Below are positions 6,004 through 10,187 of a stretch of DNA of 10,187 bases, piece by piece. Position 1 is the stretch's first letter, and each line of letters begins with the position of its first letter. The position numbers and the translations under genes were made by a program. Source of the stretch: Campylobacteraceae bacterium. Its GTDB lineage: Bacteria > Campylobacterota > Campylobacteria > Campylobacterales > Sulfurovaceae. Where the stretch lies: the NCBI GenBank assembly GCA_027031505.1, contig JALVQH010000283.1:1-10187 (forward strand). Reading direction: 5' to 3'. Below the pieces are notes generated by a model, which saw only the letters and a program-made list of their open reading frames with translations, was not told the origin of the DNA and did no database searches.

Positions 6004-7238
6004 CCCGGCTCGATATCTATGGATTTGATGAAGTTTTGAAGATGGCTCTGGAGCGTGCCGTACCGACACGACGGACGGAGAGTGTGATGCTCGACCGGGC
6101 GCTGGGGCGGGTGATTGCCCATGCCGTGATCTGCCGCAAAAACATGCCCGCGTTTGACAACTCGGCCATGGATGGGTTTGCCGTGCGGCAGGCCGATGCC
6201 GGGCAGCGGGTCGCGGTGATCGGGACGGTGTTTGCCGGGGAGATTCCCGCCATGGAGGTGCAGCCCGGGCAGGCGGTGCGGATCATGACCGGAGCACAGG
6301 TTCCCGCCGGAGCGGATACCATCGTCCCGATCGAAGATGCCCTGGATGTGACCGAAACATCGGTACAACTTCCTGAAATGCTGAAACGGGGAAACAATCT
6401 TCGCCTCCGGGGTGAGGAACAGGAGGAGGGAGCCGTACTGATCGAACCCGGGGTGCGCCTCGAACCTTCCCATATCGCGATGCTATCGGCGCAGGGGATT
6501 GTGGCTGTGGAGGTGACGGCTCCGCTGCGGATCGCGGTGGTCTCGACCGGAGATGAGATTCGGGAGCCGTGGGAAGCGAGTACCGATGACGAAATTTACA
6601 ATGCCAATGCCTTCGGGATCACCGCGTTGCTGCGCCGATACGGGTTTGACCCCACATATGCCGGGTCGATCCCGGACGATCTGGCAGCGACCCGGGCGAT
6701 GATCGCCGATCTCAAGCGCTACGATGCGGTTATCAGTACCGGCGGGATCAGCATGGGGGAAGCGGACTTCCTCTACGAAGCCTACACGGACAACGGGATG
6801 GAGCCGATCTTTCACGGGATCAATCTCAAGCCCGGCCGTCCGGTGATGATGGGGGAGATGGGGGAGACGTTTGTGATGGGGATGCCGGGCAATCCGCTCA
6901 CGGCGATGGTGACGATCCTTCTGCTGTCTCTGCCGGTACTTTTCCGCCTTCAAGGTGCTGTGCGGTATCACCACCCTTACGTGACGGCCGTCAATGCCAG
7001 CCCCTTCAAAGCCCGTCCCGGACGCACCAATCTCGTACTCGGGGAACTTAAAAACGGAGCCTTCCACGTCACCCGCAACAACAAATACGGCTCGGGAATG
7101 CTCACCCCCCTGATGGAGTCCAATGCCGTGGCGATCCTCGGGGAGAGCCGCAACGGTGCCGAAGCGGGAGAGACGCTCAAAGTAGTACTGATCGGTTACG
7201 ATGCAATGACCGAGACGCAAGAAACTGTCAATGGTTAG
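6000..7238 (+). CDS. moeA: MoeA, molybdopterin molybdenumtransferase
   Basis: A 412-aa cytoplasmic enzyme, a typical MoeA length. It inserts molybdate (or tungstate) into adenylylated molybdopterin, releasing AMP. All family motifs are present: PAFDNSAMDGFAV (50-62, D58 at the usual catalytic/metal-site position), MTGAQVPAGADT (96-107), the LRGEEQ segment (136-141), STGDEI (182-187), STGGISMGEADF (246-257), LKPGRPVMMG (276-285) and GMPGNPLTAM (294-303). The C-terminal domain IV follows from about 325. The start overlaps the fdhD stop as ATGA, with GAGGAGG ending 4 nt upstream, so both are probably translated from one message. Codons are markedly G/C-rich at third positions compared with nfnAB. 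The position between fdhD and a WtpA-type importer suggests service to a formate dehydrogenase cofactor and possibly tungsten rather than molybdenum, but MoeA sequence alone does not settle the metal. Confidence 0.96.
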   Translation: MTRLDIYGFDEVLKMALERAVPTRRTESVMLDRALGRVIAHAVICRKNMPAFDNSAMDGFAVRQADAGQRVAVIGTVFAGEIPAMEVQPGQAVRIMTGAQVPAGADTIVPIEDALDVTETSVQLPEMLKRGNNLRLRGEEQEEGAVLIEPGVRLEPSHIAMLSAQGIVAVEVTAPLRIAVVSTGDEIREPWEASTDDEIYNANAFGITALLRRYGFDPTYAGSIPDDLAATRAMIADLKRYDAVISTGGISMGEADFLYEAYTDNGMEPIFHGINLKPGRPVMMGEMGETFVMGMPGNPLTAMVTILLLSLPVLFRLQGAVRYHHPYVTAVNASPFKARPGRTNLVLGELKNGAFHVTRNNKYGSGMLTPLMESNAVAILGESRNGAEAGETLKVVLIGYDAMTETQETVNG

Positions 7239-7252
7239 GAGATGTATCCGAC

Positions 7253-7305
7253 TCAGGAGGCAGGGCTTCAGCCCTGCATAACGGGACTGAAGTCCCTGCT
7301 CCTGA
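7253..7305. repeat. 53-bp imperfect palindrome, REP/BIME-like, two alternative hairpin forms
   Basis: As one structure, TCAGGAG (7253-7259) pairs with CTCCTGA (7299-7305), CAGGG with CCCTG (7261-7265/7294-7298) and CTTCAG with CTGAAG (7266-7271/7287-7292). That is 18 bp with one single-base bulge per side and a 15-nt loop. Alternatively it folds as two separate hairpins: GCAGGGCT/AGCCCTGC (7260-7277) and GGGACT/AGTCCC (7283-7296). The halves are inverted, diverged copies of one unit, as in REP pairs. It lies 15 bp past the moeA stop, has no T-tract for a standard terminator, and may trim or attenuate the transcript between moeA and wtpA. Confidence 0.7.
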
Positions 7306-7307
7306 TT

Positions 7308-7340
7308 GGGTATTACCCGTCGGGTTACCAACGATAACGA
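7308..7340. promoter_or_regulatory. Nested small palindromes before wtpA (possible operator)
   Basis: GGGTA-T-TACCC (7308-7318) overlaps ACCCG-T-CGGGT (7315-7325), followed by AACGA repeated at 7330-7334 and 7336-7340. This stretch lies between the REP-like element and the wtpA Shine-Dalgarno AGGAGG (7347-7352). No ModE consensus and no convincing -10 are seen. A regulatory role is speculative. Confidence 0.2.
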
Positions 7341-7359
7341 CACAACAGGAGGAAACCCC

Positions 7360-8331
7360 ATGAAGAAAACAGTACTTGCCACCCTGATGCTCACCACGAT
7401 CAGCATGGCGAGAGAAAAAGTAGTCGTCTTCCACGCCGGAAGCCTTTCCGTGCCGTTTGCTCAGATGGAAAAAGCCTTTGAAACCAAATATCCGCAGTAC
7501 GATCTCGTCCGCGAAGCGGCCGGATCGCGAGCGTGCGCGCGCAAGATCACCGACATCGGCAAACCGGCCGATGTGATGGCCAGCGCCGCCTACAAAGTGA
7601 TCGACAATCTCCTCATCCCCGATTATGCCAAGTTCAACGTGCAGTTTGCGACCAACGAAATGGCGATCGCCTACACCCCCAGATCAAAATATGCCGACAC
7701 CGTCACCGCCGACAACTGGCCGGATATTTTCCTCAAAAAGGGGGTCAAAATCGGCCACTCCAACCCCAACCTCGACCCCTGCGGTTACCGCAGTATCCTT
7801 GTGACCAAGCTGGCGGAGCGCTATTACAATAAACCGGGTTTTTACGAGGCGCTCCTCGGATACGGAACCTCCTACACCAACGGAGAGGAGAAGAAAAACA
7901 AAGTGATCGTCCGCCCCAAAGAGACCGATCTGCTCGGCCTCCTCGAGGCTGGAGCGTATGACTACCTCTACATCTACAAATCGGTGGCGCAACAGCATGG
8001 ATTGAAGTACATCACTCTTCCTCCCGAAGTGAGCCTCAAATCGAAGAAATTTTCCGATCGGTACAAGCAGGTGTCCTTCCAGATCACCGGGAAAAAACCG
8101 GGAGAGCTGATCACCAAAAAGGGGGCCCCGATGGTGTACGGGATCACGGTGGTGCAAAACAGCGCCAAACATTTGCCCCGTAATGAGGCCGGCGCCGTGG
8201 CGTTTGTCCGTTTTGTTCTCTCGCCTGAAGGGCAGGCGATCATGCGCAAAAACGGTCAGGGTGTCATCGTTCCGCCGACGATCACCGGCGATGCGCGCCT
8301 TTTGAATGCAGGAGATACGGGGCATAGATGA
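7360..8331 (+). CDS. wtpA: WtpA-type tungstate/molybdate-binding periplasmic protein
   Basis: A 323-aa extracytoplasmic solute-binding protein that delivers tungstate or molybdate to the importer encoded next to it. The start at 7360 has AGGAGG 7 nt upstream. Residues 1-17 form a short signal peptide ending in SMA; there is no lipobox Cys, so the mature protein is likely soluble. Features of the WtpA/archaeal ModA subfamily are FHAGSLSVPF (24-33), REAAGSRACARKI (51-63), ADVMASAAY (70-78), a HSNPNLDPCGYRS segment (133-145), RPKETDLLGLLEAG (185-198) and YKSVAQQHGLKYI (206-218). Members of this subfamily hold the oxyanion in distorted octahedral coordination through two carboxylates. D139 and E189 are candidate ligands, but I cannot align this against a structure. 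It does not resemble the TupA or enterobacterial ModA types. The stop overlaps the ATPase start as ATGA. Confidence 0.9.
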   Translation: MKKTVLATLMLTTISMAREKVVVFHAGSLSVPFAQMEKAFETKYPQYDLVREAAGSRACARKITDIGKPADVMASAAYKVIDNLLIPDYAKFNVQFATNEMAIAYTPRSKYADTVTADNWPDIFLKKGVKIGHSNPNLDPCGYRSILVTKLAERYYNKPGFYEALLGYGTSYTNGEEKKNKVIVRPKETDLLGLLEAGAYDYLYIYKSVAQQHGLKYITLPPEVSLKSKKFSDRYKQVSFQITGKKPGELITKKGAPMVYGITVVQNSAKHLPRNEAGAVAFVRFVLSPEGQAIMRKNGQGVIVPPTITGDARLLNAGDTGHR

Positions 8332-9350
8332 GAGGGGATGCCGGTGTACTCAGTGTGAGAGATGTGACGCTGCAAAAAGGGACATTTGCCCTCGGCCCTC
8401 TCTCCTTCGACGTGCCGCAACACTCCTATTTTGTTATCCTCGGCAAAACCGGCAGCGGCAAGACACTCCTGTTGGAGTCACTGGCGGGCTTGCAGCCGGC
8501 AGAGGGGCAGGTGGTGTTTGACGGGAAGGAGATTACCCGGAAGCTCCCCGAGGAGCGGGAGTTTGGGTTGGTATATCAGGATTTTGTCCTCTTTCCCAAT
8601 CTGAATGTCCGGGACAATATCCGCTTTGCCGGCCGGTTTCGGGCGATTGAGGGCGCTGGGGCACTGTTTGAGGATGTGGTCGATTTTCTCGATATTGCAC
8701 CGATACTGGATCGGAGGATTGCCCATCTGAGTGGCGGGGAGAAGCAGCGGGTGGCGCTGGCGCGGGCGATTTACTCCCGACCGAAACTTCTGCTGCTCGA
8801 TGAGCCTCTCAGTGCGATCGACCCGACTTTTCGCACCGCCATCATGATTGCCCTCAAGCAGATCGTTATCCGGTACGGCATGTCGATCATCCACGTCACC
8901 CATAACTTCCGCGAAGCAACCTTCCTGGCCGATCGGATCGCGGTGATGATGGAGGGACAGATCCTTCAAGTGGGAGAGGCCGAAGAGGTGCTCCACCATC
9001 CGACCAGTCTGGCTGCCGCCAAATTTCTCGGGTTCAAAAACATCCTCCCCGCTTCGGTGCTGGGACGGACGGAAGATCGACGGCTCTTTTCCGTCAACCC
9101 CAACGCCATCCTCTTCTCCCGCCACCGGCAGGATCGTGAACACTGCCTTGAGTGCACGGTCGAAGAGATCGTCATCCAGGCCGATGTCAACAAAGTCATC
9201 GCCCGCACGGGGGATCGGACACTCTACGCCAAACTCCCCAAAACCATGTTTGCCAAATTACACATCACGGCAGGCGAGCAGCTTTATGCCTGCATCGCGG
9301 ATCGGGACATCATGTGGCTGCCCGAAGCGGTAGCTCTCGAGGAGGGATGA
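8328..9350 (+). CDS. wtpC: Tungstate/molybdate ABC transporter ATP-binding protein (WtpC/ModC-like)
   Basis: A 340-aa cytoplasmic ATPase that powers oxyanion import. The nucleotide-binding domain is complete: Walker A GKTGSGKT (39-46), Q-loop Q84 in YQDF, signature LSGGEKQR (134-141), Walker B LLLLDEP (154-160) with E159, D-loop SAID (162-165) and switch H192. The C-terminal ~100 residues (from about 235) form a TOBE/MOP-like accessory domain, as in ModC/WtpC, where it can sense intracellular oxyanion and trans-inhibit the transporter. The segment AKFLGFKNILPA (231-242) marks the junction. The start overlaps the wtpA stop by 4 bp. A GGAGA lies rather far upstream (12 nt), so translation probably depends on coupling. 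The ATPase precedes the permease, whereas archaeal wtp and bacterial mod operons usually place it last. Polyamine or sulfate importers have similar ATPases; the metal assignment comes from WtpA next door. Confidence 0.9.
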   Translation: MRGDAGVLSVRDVTLQKGTFALGPLSFDVPQHSYFVILGKTGSGKTLLLESLAGLQPAEGQVVFDGKEITRKLPEEREFGLVYQDFVLFPNLNVRDNIRFAGRFRAIEGAGALFEDVVDFLDIAPILDRRIAHLSGGEKQRVALARAIYSRPKLLLLDEPLSAIDPTFRTAIMIALKQIVIRYGMSIIHVTHNFREATFLADRIAVMMEGQILQVGEAEEVLHHPTSLAAAKFLGFKNILPASVLGRTEDRRLFSVNPNAILFSRHRQDREHCLECTVEEIVIQADVNKVIARTGDRTLYAKLPKTMFAKLHITAGEQLYACIADRDIMWLPEAVALEEG

Positions 9351-10126
9351 TGAGAAACGATCGGTTTTTTCTCGGGATTTTTCTGCTGCTTGCTTCGGTG
9401 ATCGTCCTCTTTCTGATGGTGCCGCTCGGGAAACTGTTTATCAGTACCGGCCTCCTCTCGATCACCCGAACGCTGGTTGAGCCGGAAGTGGCGGAGAGCA
9501 TCGGGCTGACCCTGCGGACGGCGCTGTGGGCGGTGCTGTTCGTCGCGGTGACGGGGATTCCATTGGCATACTTGATTGCCCGCTATTCGTTTCGGGGCAA
9601 AAGTCTCCTCGAAGCGCTTCTTGACATCCCGGTGATGGTACCCCACACGGCGGCGGGGATTGCGCTGCTCGTGGCGTTTAACGACGGTTACGTCGGGCGT
9701 GTTCTCTCTGCATTGGGGCTGGAGATGATCGATACCACCACGGGGATCATGGCGGCGATGATGTTTCTCTCGGCGCCTTTTCTGATCAACGGAGCCAAAG
9801 AGGGGTTCAAAAAGGTGGATGTCCGGTACGAAAAAATCGCCCGCACCCTCGGAGCCGGGCCGATGCGTACGTTTTTCAGCGTTTCTCTCCCCAATGCACG
9901 CGGAGAGATCATCAACGGAGCGCTGATGATGTGGAGCCGTGCCCTCGGGGAGTTCGGCGCGGTGGTGATCATCGCCTACCATCCGATGGTTGCGCCTGTC
10001 CTTATTTATGACCGGTTCAACAACTATGGATTGAGCTACTCCGCCCCCGTCGCGGCAGCGATGATCCTCGTATCGGTGATCTTGTTTCTCACGGTACGGC
10101 TGGTGAACAACCGGTACGGGAGATAG
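9350..10126 (+). CDS. wtpB: Tungstate/molybdate ABC transporter permease (WtpB/ModB-like)
   Basis: A 258-aa inner-membrane permease. Hydrophobic spans lie at about 7-29, 55-77, 93-113, 130-148, 191-212 and 233-252, giving the six helices expected of the ModB/CysTW family. The EAA coupling loop, which docks on the ATPase, is EKIARTLGAGPMRTFFSVSL (161-180), with G168 at the conserved glycine. SRALGEFGAVVI (196-207) is a typical ModB/WtpB segment. Two adjacent ATGs exist (9347 and 9350). I choose 9350 because AGGAGG (9340-9345) then has 4 nt of spacing and the start shares one base with the ATPase stop (TGATG); 9347 would leave almost no spacing. Functional dimers of this subunit form the pore. 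Nothing appears truncated. The gene ends about 5 bp before a possible convergent ORF. Confidence 0.91.
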   Translation: MRNDRFFLGIFLLLASVIVLFLMVPLGKLFISTGLLSITRTLVEPEVAESIGLTLRTALWAVLFVAVTGIPLAYLIARYSFRGKSLLEALLDIPVMVPHTAAGIALLVAFNDGYVGRVLSALGLEMIDTTTGIMAAMMFLSAPFLINGAKEGFKKVDVRYEKIARTLGAGPMRTFFSVSLPNARGEIINGALMMWSRALGEFGAVVIIAYHPMVAPVLIYDRFNNYGLSYSAPVAAAMILVSVILFLTVRLVNNRYGR

Positions 10127-10131
10127 AGCGA

Positions 10132-10187
10132 TTATTTAGTAGCGTTTGTTTCAGCGGTTTCAATAAGGCTTGTAAACAGATCGTGTA
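10132..10187 (-). CDS. Possible C-terminus of a convergent minus-strand gene (partial)
   Basis: On the minus strand a frame is open from the right edge to TAA at 10134-10132. It encodes 18 visible residues ending in LFTSLIETAETNATK, which look like an ordinary hydrophilic helical C-terminus. The stop falls 5 bp past the permease stop, which suits the dense packing of this window. Eighteen codons are too few to exclude chance, and no family can be named. Confidence 0.35.
   Translation of the reverse strand, partial: HDLFTSLIETAETNATK

Noticed and set aside
7255..7305. Rho-independent terminator after moeA.
   Set aside because: The stem is strong but is followed by TTGGGTATTACC rather than a T run, and the two-unit inverted architecture fits a REP pair better. 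Rho-dependent or partial termination remains possible.
7239..7359. Molybdenum/tungsten cofactor riboswitch upstream of wtpA.
   Set aside because: The conserved sequence blocks of the moco RNA motif are not recognisable, and the region is taken up by the palindromic repeat and the ribosome site.

Overview
The window looks like a chromosomal segment of a free-living Campylobacterota (Epsilonproteobacteria) relative, perhaps from the Sulfurimonas/Sulfuricurvum/Sulfurovum range. This rests on the short Maf homologue, which resembles the Helicobacter pylori form, on the FdhD type carrying a GCGRS motif, and on tight ATGA/TGATG gene coupling. It is an inference from protein character; no taxonomic marker gene is present. 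Coding density is very high: nine confident protein genes (one cut by the left edge), no rRNA or tRNA, no transposase and no demonstrable CRISPR array.

Layout. (1) Positions 2-2601, plus strand: the 3' part of a Maf-family nucleotide pyrophosphatase, overlapping a class A penicillin-binding protein (glycosyltransferase plus transpeptidase). (2) Positions 2732-4995, minus strand: a two-gene operon, nfnA then nfnB. It encodes an NfnAB/SudBA-type iron-sulfur flavoprotein pair that automated pipelines often mislabel as glutamate synthase small subunit and ferredoxin-NADP reductase. (3) Positions 4996-5208: an AT-rich divergent control region with a good extended -10 for nfnA, a weaker -10 facing fdhD, regularly spaced TAACAAA direct repeats between them, and a possible 23-codon leader ORF. 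(4) Positions 5209-7238, plus strand: fdhD and moeA, overlapping by 4 bp, for formate dehydrogenase sulfuration and molybdenum/tungsten cofactor assembly. (5) Positions 7239-7359: a 53-bp near-palindromic REP-like element and small nested palindromes. (6) Positions 7360-10126: a three-gene tungstate/molybdate ABC importer in the order binding protein, ATPase, permease. (7) At the right edge, possibly the C-terminus of a minus-strand gene.

Functional reading. The plus-strand block from 5209 to 10126 is a coherent metal-to-enzyme module: oxyanion import (Wtp), metal insertion into molybdopterin (MoeA) and sulfuration of the bis-MGD cofactor for formate dehydrogenase (FdhD). The divergent nfnAB pair would interconvert ferredoxin and pyridine-nucleotide electrons, so the shared promoter region may coordinate formate/CO2 redox chemistry with ferredoxin supply. 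The most unusual point is that the NfnA-like subunit lacks the glycine-rich NAD-binding loop of standard family members although its FAD and [2Fe-2S] elements are intact. Its electron partner may therefore not be NAD(H).
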